DNA of 64,000 nt from Atopobium sp. (lineage in GTDB: Bacteria > Actinomycetota > Coriobacteriia > Coriobacteriales > Atopobiaceae). Made by a program: the position numbers and the translations under genes. Under the pieces are notes generated by a model. It saw only the letters and a list, made by a program, of their open reading frames with translations, made no database searches and was not told where the DNA came from. Location: positions 23,665-87,664 of the forward strand of contig JAIJTS010000005.1 of the NCBI GenBank assembly GCA_022732885.1, given 5' to 3'. Positions 43,268-51,400 of the stretch are shown here, piece after piece. Position 1 is the stretch's first letter. Each line of letters starts with the position of its first letter.

Positions 43268-44250
43268 GGGGCTTAACGCAAAGGCTTGAAGATGCTCGTT
43301 CTTATCGCGGTGCGTGGCTTAGACCATCAAACTTTGAATCATTTTGGAAGACATCTGTAGCGTTTGCACAAAATGCTCACGTAGAAAGTGTTGTTGATCT
43401 GCCGTCCGCTACCCAGACTGCAATGTTTAAGCGCATCACATTCACCTCAACTGACCAGACGCAACTGAGCGCTCGCGTCATTCTTCCAGCTGGTGCATCG
43501 GCGGCAGAGCCGCTAGCTGCAGAAGAGCTGTCCGCTCTGACAGAGCTCCCAGCAGTGGTACTTTTCTCCGATCTTGGGCGGGGAGTGCGCAGCTGGCTGC
43601 ACCTTTTGCGCTTCACGGCGCTTGGCATGCCTGTTGTGGCCCTGGAGGCTCGTCCGTGCGAACTTCAGCTTAAAGACGCTTGGAGGGGAGCGTTTACCGC
43701 AGATGAGCTTGCCCACGCGCTCATCAACCCAGATGACGCCGCATCCTCCACGCTCAAGCAGCTCATCGACGACGCGCTGATAGCTGCCTCTGTTGCCTCG
43801 CGATTCCTGGGGCGCACAACCGTCACTTGGGGAGAAGGTCTAGGCGGCTCGCAGGCATTGTTTGCGGCTGCACTTTTGCCCAATGAAGTGAGCGCCACCA
43901 TGGCACTAAACCCACTCTTTGCCGACAATGCAACAACCCTGCGTGCGGTTGTCGGGTGCGGAGATACTCCGCAGTCAGATGCAGCTATCGACGCGGTCGG
44001 GCTTCTCGACAGCGCATGCGCGGCAGAGTCGGTACGTGTGCCAACGCTTATTGGCACGGCTTTGTTAGATCAGAGTGCTCCCACTGAGGGAACGTTTGCG
44101 TTGTATAACCGCCTGCTGGGGCAGAAAGAAATACGCGTGTATCCCAAGTTTGGTCACGAACGCATCAATCAGTTTGAGAACGAGCAAATTAACTATCTTA
44201 GCAAGGTTATATCAGAGCTAGTGATGCCTAAGCGGACTATAATTACGTAG
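43264..44250 (+). CDS. Degenerate AXE1-family paralogue lacking the catalytic serine
   Basis: A 328-residue homologue of the preceding esterase: the same N-terminal LRPSNFESFWK block, an Asp in TALLDQSAPT and a His in YPKFGHERIN. The nucleophile elbow reads WGEGLGGS where the neighbour has NGASQGGG, so Gly192 stands in the place of the catalytic Ser. It should therefore be inactive as a serine esterase and may serve as a partner subunit or be decaying, although the frame is intact. The central part (about 43560-44100) is clearly richer in GC than the flanks. Starts on the stop of the active paralogue (ATGA) behind GGCGAGGTG. Confidence 0.8.
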   Translation: MRGLTQRLEDARSYRGAWLRPSNFESFWKTSVAFAQNAHVESVVDLPSATQTAMFKRITFTSTDQTQLSARVILPAGASAAEPLAAEELSALTELPAVVLFSDLGRGVRSWLHLLRFTALGMPVVALEARPCELQLKDAWRGAFTADELAHALINPDDAASSTLKQLIDDALIAASVASRFLGRTTVTWGEGLGGSQALFAAALLPNEVSATMALNPLFADNATTLRAVVGCGDTPQSDAAIDAVGLLDSACAAESVRVPTLIGTALLDQSAPTEGTFALYNRLLGQKEIRVYPKFGHERINQFENEQINYLSKVISELVMPKRTIIT

Positions 44251-44316
44251 GTTATTTGAAGTTGCTATTGACCTCAGCTTTGGTTGGCTTCTTCAGTACA
44301 TTGTTGTATGAATCTA

Positions 44317-44331
44317 GTTGGATTCTCCAAC
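44317..44331. promoter_or_regulatory. Palindrome upstream of the nanA-like gene
   Basis: GTTGGA-TTC-TCCAAC, perfect 6+6 arms, 17 bases before the ATG. It could be an operator or a small hairpin affecting ribosome access. Confidence 0.4.
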
Positions 44332-44348
44332 GTATGAAAGGATAAAAC

Positions 44349-45272
44349 ATGTCCAGTAACGTACCATTTAGCGGTGTTGTTCCACCAGTCGTAACCCCAG
44401 ATACTCCAGACCATCAGCTTGATGTTGTGTCTTTTGAGCGCTCCATTAACCGTCTCATTGAGGCTGGCGTAGATGGTTTGTTCTTCCTCGGCTCTTCTGG
44501 CGAGGTTGTTTTTGCATCTGATGAGCGTCGTGATCAGATTGTTCGTGAGGCTGTTCGCATTGTTGATCACCGCGTTCCCGTGCTTGTTGGCATCATTGAT
44601 ACCGAGACCGAGCGCGTACTTGAGCACGGCCGTCGTGCTCTTGCACTGGGTGCAGATGCTCTTGTAGCAACCGCTCCTTTCTACGCACTTGGCGGCCCAG
44701 CTGATGTAGAGGAGCATTTCCGCATCCTTCACCAGGAGCTAGACGCACCTCTGTTTGCCTACGACATTCCTGTTTGTGTTCACACTAAGCTTTCTTGGAA
44801 GATGCTTGCACGTCTTGGCGCAGAAGGCGTTCTTGCAGGTGTTAAGGACTCTTCTGGTGACGATATCTCGTTTAGGTATCTTGTTCAGGAGAACGAGAAG
44901 AACGGTCATCCTTTAACTCTTCTGACCGGCCATGAGATTGTTGTTGATGGTGCTCTTCTTTCTGGTGCAGATGGCTCTGTTCCTGGTCTTGCTAATGTTG
45001 AGCCAGAGGGTTACGTTCGTATGTGGAAGGCAGCTCAGGCAGGTAACTGGGCTGAGGTTAAGCGTGAGCAGGATCGACTCAACGAGATTTCCCACATCTT
45101 TGATGTCACTACAGGCGTTCAGGGTTATGGTGCTGGTGTTGGTGCATTCAAGTGCGCTCTTAACCTCATGGGTATCTTTGATTCTGACCAGATGCCTCGT
45201 CCTGTTAAGCCACTTGATGGTCAGAACCGTGAGGCAATCAAGCAGGTTCTTGTTGCAAACGGCCTTCTCTAA
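44349..45272 (+). CDS. nanA: N-acetylneuraminate lyase-like protein (DapA/NanA family)
   Basis: A 307-residue class I aldolase of the dihydrodipicolinate synthase superfamily. Schiff-base Lys166 in GVKDSSGD, catalytic Tyr138 in FAYDIP and the GSSGE substrate loop (about residues 48-52) are in the same spacing as Tyr137 and Lys165 of E. coli NanA. The DapA family covers many sugar-acid aldolases, but with a ROK kinase and a ManNAc-6-P epimerase directly downstream it most likely splits N-acetylneuraminate to ManNAc and pyruvate. AAAGGATAAAAC precedes the ATG. No transcription terminator is seen before the next gene (15-base gap). Confidence 0.82.
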   Translation: MSSNVPFSGVVPPVVTPDTPDHQLDVVSFERSINRLIEAGVDGLFFLGSSGEVVFASDERRDQIVREAVRIVDHRVPVLVGIIDTETERVLEHGRRALALGADALVATAPFYALGGPADVEEHFRILHQELDAPLFAYDIPVCVHTKLSWKMLARLGAEGVLAGVKDSSGDDISFRYLVQENEKNGHPLTLLTGHEIVVDGALLSGADGSVPGLANVEPEGYVRMWKAAQAGNWAEVKREQDRLNEISHIFDVTTGVQGYGAGVGAFKCALNLMGIFDSDQMPRPVKPLDGQNREAIKQVLVANGLL

Positions 45273-45287
45273 ACAAGAGGGGACACC

Positions 45288-46277
45288 ATGGACTCCAAAT
45301 TTATTTCTCCAACTCACGTTTGCGCCGTTGATATTGGCGGCACAAAAATTGCTTGTGGCATAGTCACCCTCAACGGCACTGATGCTCCAAACGTCCAGTC
45401 CGTAAAGAAGGTTCCTACCAACGCAAAAGAGGGTGGCAAGCAGGTTCTTGCCACCGTCCTGCAGGCAATTAGAGAGGCACTTGCTCGCGCAGAAGAGTTA
45501 GGTCTTACCATCTCTGGTGTAGGTATTTCTTCTGCAGGCGTTGTTGACCCACGCACAGGAGACATTACCTACGCAAATGAGCTTATGCCTGGCTGGGGTG
45601 GAACCGCTCTTGGCTCTGCAGTTACCAGCGAGTTTGGTCTTCCATGTAGTGTTCTCAATGATGTTCACGCTCACGCCCTGGGTGAGGCTCGACATGGCGC
45701 TGGTCACGGTAAAGATAGCGTTTTGACCGTAGCAGTTGGTACCGGTATTGGCGGAGCTTTTGTAAACCATGGCATTTTGATGCTGGGTGCTCACGACGAG
45801 GCTGGCCACATTGGTCATGTTGCAACTCCTGCAGCTGCGGGCGTTGATTGTCCTTGTGGCGGAACTTCTCACCTTGAGCCTGTTTCTGCAGGTCCTGGCA
45901 TTATTCGCGAGTATGTCCGTCTTGGTGGATCCGATACGCTTGAAGATGGTTCTGCTCTTGATGGCGCAGAGATTGATCGCAGAGCTCTTGCTGGCGAGAA
46001 GATCGCGCAGGCTGCAGAGGAGCGCTCGGGCCGTGCACTTGGAGAGGTCTTGGGCAGCATGTGTAACATGCTTGACCCTTCTGTCATCATCCTATCCGGT
46101 TCTGTAGCAGAGTGCGGTAAGTACTGGCACCAAGCGCTTGCAGCTGCATTTAAGTTGCAGGCCATGCCTCCTGTTCAGGCAACTCCTATTGTGAAGGGTA
46201 CTCTTGGTGGAGAAGCCCCTCTTATTGGAGCTGCAGAAAACCTTGTTTTACCTGGCTATTTAGAGACACGTCTTTAA
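45288..46277 (+). CDS. nanK: ROK-family sugar kinase, probable N-acetylmannosamine kinase
   Basis: A 329-residue cytoplasmic kinase. ATP-binding DIGGTKIACGIV at residues about 11-22, catalytic NDVHAHALGEARHGAG, and the ROK zinc segment GHIGHVATPAAAGVDCPCGGTSHLEP. In the usual CxCGxxGCxE pattern the third Cys position is occupied differently (HLE), so zinc binding may be altered. By position between lyase and epimerase it should phosphorylate ManNAc to ManNAc-6-phosphate; glucose kinase activity is an alternative. AGAGGGG lies upstream of the ATG. Confidence 0.85.
   Translation: MDSKFISPTHVCAVDIGGTKIACGIVTLNGTDAPNVQSVKKVPTNAKEGGKQVLATVLQAIREALARAEELGLTISGVGISSAGVVDPRTGDITYANELMPGWGGTALGSAVTSEFGLPCSVLNDVHAHALGEARHGAGHGKDSVLTVAVGTGIGGAFVNHGILMLGAHDEAGHIGHVATPAAAGVDCPCGGTSHLEPVSAGPGIIREYVRLGGSDTLEDGSALDGAEIDRRALAGEKIAQAAEERSGRALGEVLGSMCNMLDPSVIILSGSVAECGKYWHQALAAAFKLQAMPPVQATPIVKGTLGGEAPLIGAAENLVLPGYLETRL
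45993..46004 (+). repeat. Exact copy of the 12-mer GGCGAGAAGATC
   Basis: Inside the ROK kinase gene, read as Gly-Glu-Lys-Ile. Confidence 0.85.
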
Positions 46278-46369
46278 GCAGAAAAGTGCCAGTAGACACA
46301 TTGTTTGCTGGATATCGCGTTGCAAAGACAGACTCTTTTAACGTACGTACATTTTGTGAGGAGAATACT

Positions 46370-47059
46370 GTGGCACATTCAGAGCTTGTTGAGTCACTAA
46401 AAGGAAAACTCATCGTTAGCGTCCAGGCGTATCCTGGTGAGCCTATGAGGCATCCAGAGACTATGGCTCAGATTGCTCGCGCTTGTGAGCTTGGCGGCGC
46501 TGCTGCTATTAGGTGCCAGGGCTTGTCTGATATCTCTGCTATTAAAGGTAGAGTTGAAATTCCTGTCATTGGTCTTTGGAAAGAGGGCCATGAGGGTGTC
46601 TACATTACTCCTACACTTCGTCATGCACGCGCTTGCATTCACGCGGGCGCAGACGTTGTTGCTTTGGATGCAACAGACCGCCCAAGACCAGATGGTAGAA
46701 CCTTTGAAGAGACAGTTGCAGCTCTTCGTTCAGAGTCTGACGTGCTTATCATGGCTGACTGCATGACTATGGATGACATTCGTCGAGCTGTTGCTGCTGG
46801 CTGTGACTTAGTTTCAACTACGCTCTCTCATAATAAGGCTGCTATTGATACAACGCTTGATGATGGTCCTGACATTGCTCTCCTTAAGCAAGCAACCACT
46901 GAATTCCCTGGTATTGCCATTATTTGTGAGGGTCACGTGCACACGCCACAAGATGCAAGAGATGCTCTTGATGCAGGTGCTTGGGCAGTGGTTTCAGGTA
47001 CTGCCATTACGCATCCAACTTCAATTACCTCTTGGTTTGCCGCGGCACTTGAGGATTAG
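46370..47059 (+). CDS. nanE: N-acetylmannosamine-6-phosphate 2-epimerase
   Basis: A 229-residue TIM-barrel epimerase converting ManNAc-6-P to GlcNAc-6-P, which enters amino-sugar catabolism. Recognisable by LKGKLIVSVQAYPGEPMRHPE near the N terminus, AAAIRCQG, IGLWKEGHEGVYITPT, VALDATDRPRPDG and EGHVHTPQDA. The GTG at 46370 is preferred: it is preceded by TGAGGAGAA and gives an N terminus that matches the family; an in-frame GTG at 46286 would add 28 unrelated residues. Last gene of the sialic-acid module; the conserved backbone resumes 47 bases later. Confidence 0.92.
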   Translation: MAHSELVESLKGKLIVSVQAYPGEPMRHPETMAQIARACELGGAAAIRCQGLSDISAIKGRVEIPVIGLWKEGHEGVYITPTLRHARACIHAGADVVALDATDRPRPDGRTFEETVAALRSESDVLIMADCMTMDDIRRAVAAGCDLVSTTLSHNKAAIDTTLDDGPDIALLKQATTEFPGIAIICEGHVHTPQDARDALDAGAWAVVSGTAITHPTSITSWFAAALED

Positions 47060-47105
47060 CGCTCGGAGCGGTAAGGTTTTCTCGTTACGTATTTAAGGAG
47101 CGCCT

Positions 47106-48023
47106 GTGAAGAAAAACGATCCTACACCTTCAGTTATTCCCGACATTGTCATTATTACGGGTATGTCTGGATCGGGTCGCACGCAGGCGCTTCATGTGTT
47201 TGAGGACATGGGTTATTTCTGCATTGATAACCTGCCACCAGCTCTTATTTTGCAGCTTTCTAACCTAGTGGGCATTAATACAGGCGTTGGTCGTCACTTG
47301 GCAGTTACCTGTGATTTGCGCTCTCAAGGTCTTTTTGATGATATCTCGGAGGCTTTGAAGTCACTTGCAGATCACGAGCTTACCTACAAGATTGTCTATC
47401 TGGACTCCTCAGATGAGGTGCTCATGCGTCGCTACAGCGAGAATCGACGCCGTCATCCTTTAGCCCAGGAGGGAGAAAATCTCTCATCTGCAATTTCTAG
47501 GGAGCGCGCACAGCTGCAAGATATAAAAGCGCTCGCAGATGTGGTCCTAGACACCTCGTCTATGCGTACTAATACGCTCAAGAGCCGCCTTCGTCGTGCA
47601 TTTTCTGAGCTTGCCGAACAGCAGCTTATGGATGTAAGTGTGTTTTCATTTGGCTTTAAAAATGGTTTGCCCGTTGAGGCTGACCTTATGATTGATGTGC
47701 GATTTTTGCCCAATCCTTACTATGACCCAGAGCTGAGGCCGCTCACTGGTCTTGATGAGCCTGTGGCTCAGTTTGTTCTCAAGCATGGCACTACTAAGAA
47801 ATTCCTTAAGTCCTGGTTTGAGTTGCTTGATGTAGTTATGCCTGGTTATGTACAAGAAGGCAAGAGTTTGCTTTCTATTGCTGTGGGTTGTACGGGTGGC
47901 CAGCATAGAAGTGTTGCAATTGCCTGTGCTACTGCAGAGCACCTCACTAATCAGGGGTATCGTGTAACGCTCTTTCATCGCGATCTTGAGGCGGCTCAGA
48001 AGAAGTCTCAGCAGGCTGAGTAG
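47106..48023 (+). CDS. rapZ: RNase adapter/nucleotide-binding protein RapZ (YvcJ)
   Basis: A 305-residue P-loop protein. Walker A region GMSGSGRTQALHVFEDMGYF with Arg in place of the usual Lys, as in many actinobacterial members; IDNLPP follows, and the C-terminal domain has DVRFLPNPYYDPELRPLTG and IAVGCTGGQHRSV. In enterobacteria it controls GlmS through small RNAs; in Gram-positives it is linked to competence and envelope metabolism. GTG start behind AAGGAGCG. It lies 12 bases before whiA, without the yvcK gene normally found between them. Confidence 0.93.
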   Translation: MKKNDPTPSVIPDIVIITGMSGSGRTQALHVFEDMGYFCIDNLPPALILQLSNLVGINTGVGRHLAVTCDLRSQGLFDDISEALKSLADHELTYKIVYLDSSDEVLMRRYSENRRRHPLAQEGENLSSAISRERAQLQDIKALADVVLDTSSMRTNTLKSRLRRAFSELAEQQLMDVSVFSFGFKNGLPVEADLMIDVRFLPNPYYDPELRPLTGLDEPVAQFVLKHGTTKKFLKSWFELLDVVMPGYVQEGKSLLSIAVGCTGGQHRSVAIACATAEHLTNQGYRVTLFHRDLEAAQKKSQQAE

Positions 48024-48035
48024 AGATAGTCTGCC

Positions 48036-49004
48036 ATGTCATATACAGCCTTGGTAAAAAATGAGCTGGTTAGCGTACCAGAAATTCAGACGGATTGTGA
48101 ATTAGCCCAGCTTTCCGCTCTTATCCGTGTTTCGGGCACGTTGTCGATGCACGGCCCTGGTAAATTTGCTGTTCGCATAGTTACCGAGACTGGTACGGTT
48201 GCCCGTACGGTTATTAGTTCTTCTCGCCGTTTGTTTGATCTGGGCACTTCCGTTGAGTATCGTCGCTCAATCATGCATAAGAAACGCAACTATTTGCTTG
48301 AAATTTCTAATCAGGATTCGCTTGCGGAAGCACTTTCTGCGCTTGGTATTTATGTACCAGGAGAAGGTCTTGTAAGTGGTATTCCAAAAAATATTATCCG
48401 TACCAAGCAAGCCCAGCGCGCTTTTTTGCGTGGAGCGTTTATGGCGGGCGGATTTTTAGCCGATCCCTTAAAAGATTTTCACCTAGAGATTGCTGTCTCA
48501 GGTGAAAGATTTGCAACTGAGCTGGTAAAACTTATGGGGTCAATTGGTGTTAAAGCACGTCTTAATCATCGTAATCGTAACACCAATGCTCTAATGCGTA
48601 CTAGAGAAATTTATGCCGTCTACCTTAAAAGTTCTGACGACATCATCAAGTTTTTGCAAGAAATTGGTGCGCCTACTATGGCGCGCGCTATAGCGTTTAC
48701 ACGCGTGCAAAAGCGTTATCGTAATAACGTAAACCGAGTTGTTAACGCAGAGATGGCAAATCAAACACGGTCTTCAAATGCAGCTGCAGACCAGCTGGCG
48801 CTTATAGAAAAGGCCGAGAAACTCATTGGACTCAAGGCGCTTTCACCAGCGGTCAGAGATTTTTGTCTTGCAAGAAAAGATAACCCTGAGCTGTCATTGT
48901 TAGCGCTAGGGGAGTCGTTTGTGCCGCCTGTATCAAAGTCCGCTATGTATCACCGATTGCTTCGTTTAGAAAAAATCGTTCAGGATTTAGAAAAAGATGC
49001 ATAA
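48036..49004 (+). CDS. whiA: DNA-binding protein WhiA
   Basis: A 322-residue protein combining a degenerate LAGLIDADG-homing-endonuclease-like N-terminal domain (RAFLRGAFMAGGFLADPLKDFHLEI) with a C-terminal helix-turn-helix (LSLLALGESFVPPVSKSAMYHRLLRLEKI). In Streptomyces WhiA controls sporulation with WhiB; in non-sporulating Gram-positives it affects cell division and envelope. It starts 12 bases after rapZ with weak ribosome-binding (AGAGATAG), so coupling to rapZ is likely. Confidence 0.95.
   Translation: MSYTALVKNELVSVPEIQTDCELAQLSALIRVSGTLSMHGPGKFAVRIVTETGTVARTVISSSRRLFDLGTSVEYRRSIMHKKRNYLLEISNQDSLAEALSALGIYVPGEGLVSGIPKNIIRTKQAQRAFLRGAFMAGGFLADPLKDFHLEIAVSGERFATELVKLMGSIGVKARLNHRNRNTNALMRTREIYAVYLKSSDDIIKFLQEIGAPTMARAIAFTRVQKRYRNNVNRVVNAEMANQTRSSNAAADQLALIEKAEKLIGLKALSPAVRDFCLARKDNPELSLLALGESFVPPVSKSAMYHRLLRLEKIVQDLEKDA
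48217..48228 (-). repeat. Single-base variant GGCGAGAAGAAC of the 12-mer (minus orientation)
   Basis: Inside whiA, where the plus strand encodes Ser-Ser-Arg-Arg. Confidence 0.75.
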
Positions 49005-49096
49005 GTCATCGGTGAGTGCGGTAAAATACACGGTGTACGGTTTAAATGTTTATGAATCCGGAGAATGGCTCTGGGTCACCGAAAGGAGCATTACGT

Positions 49097-50122
49097 ATGG
49101 CAGTAAAGGTTGCTATTAACGGTTTTGGCCGCATTGGTCGCCTTGCATTTAGGCAGATGTTTGGTCATGAGGGTTCTGAGATTGTTGCAATCAACGACCT
49201 TACTTCTCCAGAGATGCTTGCATATCTTCTGAAGTATGACTCTACTCAGGGCAACTATTCCCGTGATCACAAGGTAGAGGCAACTGACCACTCCATCATC
49301 GTTGACGGCCACGAGATTGTTATTTACAAGGAGGCAGACGCTAACAACCTGCCTTGGGGCGATCTCAACGTTGACGTTGTTCTTGAGTGCACTGGTTTCT
49401 ACACTTCTAAGGAAAAGGCACAGGCTCACATCAACGCTGGTGCTAAGAAGGTTGTCATTTCTGCTCCTGCAGGCAATGACCTCCCAACCATCGTCTTCAA
49501 CGTTAACCATGAGACCCTCACTGCAGATGACAACATCATCTCTGCAGCTTCCTGCACCACCAACTGCCTTGCTCCTATGGCAAAGGGCCTCAACGACTTC
49601 GCAACTATCAAGTCCGGTATCATGACCACCATTCACGCATACACTGGTGACCAGATGATCCTCGACGGCCCACAGCGCAAGGGTAACTTCCGTCGTTCCC
49701 GTGCTGGTGCAGAGAACATCGTTCCTAACTCCACCGGTGCTGCTAAGGCTATCGGCCTTGTTCTTCCTGAGCTCAACGGCAAGCTTATTGGTGCTGCTCA
49801 GCGCGTTCCTACGCCAACTGGCTCCCTCACCAACCTCTATGCTGTTGTTGACAAGAAGGTCACCGTTGACGAGGTCAACGCTGCAATGAAGGCATATGCA
49901 GAGACCATCCCAGAGACCTTTGGTTACAACGAGGATGACATTGTTTCCCGTGATATCGTCGGCGAGACCCACGGCTCCATCTTCGACGCAACTCAGACCA
50001 TGTGCTCTGACCTCGGCGATGGCACCACTCTTGTTCAGGTCACCTCTTGGTATGACAACGAGAACTCCTACACTTCTCAGATGGTCCGCACCATCAAGTA
50101 CTTCGAGAAGTTTGTTGCTTAA
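49097..50122 (+). CDS. gap: Glyceraldehyde-3-phosphate dehydrogenase, type I
   Basis: A 341-residue glycolytic enzyme producing 1,3-bisphosphoglycerate and NADH. Rossmann motif [14 protein letters not shown] at the N terminus, catalytic Cys153 in SAASCTTNC, followed by HAYTGDQ with the partner His. The start is the ATG at 49097 behind GAAAGGAGCA; the frame extends upstream to an ATG at 49046 but those residues are not part of the family. Codon use is noticeably biased (many C-ending codons), as expected of a highly expressed gene. First of the gap-pgk-tpiA group. Confidence 0.97.
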   Translation: MAVKVAINGFGRIGRLAFRQMFGHEGSEIVAINDLTSPEMLAYLLKYDSTQGNYSRDHKVEATDHSIIVDGHEIVIYKEADANNLPWGDLNVDVVLECTGFYTSKEKAQAHINAGAKKVVISAPAGNDLPTIVFNVNHETLTADDNIISAASCTTNCLAPMAKGLNDFATIKSGIMTTIHAYTGDQMILDGPQRKGNFRRSRAGAENIVPNSTGAAKAIGLVLPELNGKLIGAAQRVPTPTGSLTNLYAVVDKKVTVDEVNAAMKAYAETIPETFGYNEDDIVSRDIVGETHGSIFDATQTMCSDLGDGTTLVQVTSWYDNENSYTSQMVRTIKYFEKFVA

Positions 50123-50143
50123 TTCTAGTTACATAGACGCCTT

Positions 50144-50184
50144 AGGCGCGGTCGCAGCATCAGCCGCGATCGCGCCTTCTTTTG
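50144..50184 (+). terminator. Terminator or attenuator between gap and pgk
   Basis: Twelve-bp GC-rich stem (AGGCGCGGTCGC / GCGATCGCGCCT, one wobble) followed by TCTTTTG. It would let gap be expressed above pgk. Confidence 0.7.
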
Positions 50185-50209
50185 TTGGAAACGTATTTAA
50201 AGGAGTGAC

Positions 50210-51400
50210 ATGGCTTTTACAAAGAAGACTGTCCGCGATGCAGATGTTGATGGCAAGCGCGTTCTTATGCGCGTTGACTTCAACGTGCCTCTAAAGGACG
50301 GCGTTGTTACTGATGACACCCGCGTTCGCGCTGCACTTCCAACCATCCAGTATCTTCTCGACCACAACGCAAAGGTCATCCTGATGAGCCACCTTGGCCG
50401 TCCAGATGGCACCGGCTTCCAGCCAGAGCTTTCCCTGCGTCCAGCTGCAGAGAAACTTGCTGAGCTTCTTGGCCACGAGGTTAAGTTTGTTGAGGATACT
50501 TATGGCGAGAAGGCCCGTGAGGCTGTAGACGCACTCAAGGACGGCGAGGTTCTTGTTCTTGAGAACGTCCGTTTTGACAAGCGTGAGAAGAAGAACGATC
50601 CAGAGATTGCAAAGATTCTTGCTTCATATGGTGACATCTTTGTTCTTGATGCATTTGGTACTGCTCACCGCGCACAGGGTTCTGTTGTTGGACCAGCTGC
50701 TTACCTTCCTGCATATGCTGGTTTCCTGCTTGAGAAAGAGGTTGACACTCTTACCTCTATCTTCTCTAACCCAGAGCGCCCACTTGTAGCTATTGTTGGC
50801 GGCTCTAAGGTTTCTTCTAAGATTGGTGTTCTTGATCACCTTATCGACTCTGCTGATACCCTCATCATTGGTGGAGGTATGGCATATACCTTCTTCCTGG
50901 CAAAGGGTTATTCCGTTGGTACTTCTCTTCAGGAGCCAGACTGGATTGAGCGCGCAGGCGAGATGCTCAAGAAGGCAGAGGAGAAGAGCGTTAAGATTTT
51001 GCTTCCTGTTGACAACGTTGTTACCGATCACTTTGGTGAGGACGCTGTTGGTGAAGTAGTTCTTTCTGACCAGATTCCTGCAGACCGCATGGGTATGGAC
51101 ATTGGTCCTAAGACTGTTGAGCTTTACACCGAGGCAATTAAGGGCGCAAAGACTGTCTTCTGGAATGGTCCTATGGGCGTCTTTGAGTTTGATCAGTTTG
51201 CAAAGGGCACCGAGGCTGTTGCTCGTGCTGTTGCAGATGCTGATTGCACCTCTATCATCGGTGGCGGCGATTCCGTTGCTGCAGTTAACAAATTCCACCT
51301 TGCTGACAAGATGAGCTGGATTTCCACTGGCGGCGGCGCTTCCATGGAGCTCGTTGAGGGTAAGGCACTTCCAGGAGTGGAGGCGCTTCTCGATGCGTAA
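50210..51400 (+). CDS. pgk: Phosphoglycerate kinase
   Basis: A 396-residue glycolytic kinase making ATP from 1,3-bisphosphoglycerate. Landmarks: RVDFNVPLKDG, HLGRPDG, LENVRF, FVLDAFGTAHRAQGS, AIVGGSKVSSKIGVL, NGPMGVFE and GGGDSVAAV. AAGGAGTGAC precedes the ATG. The last eight bases overlap tpiA. Strong codon bias as in gap. Confidence 0.97.
   Translation: MAFTKKTVRDADVDGKRVLMRVDFNVPLKDGVVTDDTRVRAALPTIQYLLDHNAKVILMSHLGRPDGTGFQPELSLRPAAEKLAELLGHEVKFVEDTYGEKAREAVDALKDGEVLVLENVRFDKREKKNDPEIAKILASYGDIFVLDAFGTAHRAQGSVVGPAAYLPAYAGFLLEKEVDTLTSIFSNPERPLVAIVGGSKVSSKIGVLDHLIDSADTLIIGGGMAYTFFLAKGYSVGTSLQEPDWIERAGEMLKKAEEKSVKILLPVDNVVTDHFGEDAVGEVVLSDQIPADRMGMDIGPKTVELYTEAIKGAKTVFWNGPMGVFEFDQFAKGTEAVARAVADADCTSIIGGGDSVAAVNKFHLADKMSWISTGGGASMELVEGKALPGVEALLDA

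Noticed and set aside
46286..46369. Longer nanE starting at GTG 46286
   Set aside because: The extra 28 residues are not family-like and there is a strong ribosome-binding site at the GTG at 46370.
49005..49096. Riboswitch or structured leader before gap
   Set aside because: Short GC-rich words are present but I could not build a stable, recognisable aptamer or terminator.
49091..49972. Minus-strand open frame (293 codons) opposite gap
   Set aside because: It arises from the strong codon bias of gap; no ribosome-binding site or family resemblance.
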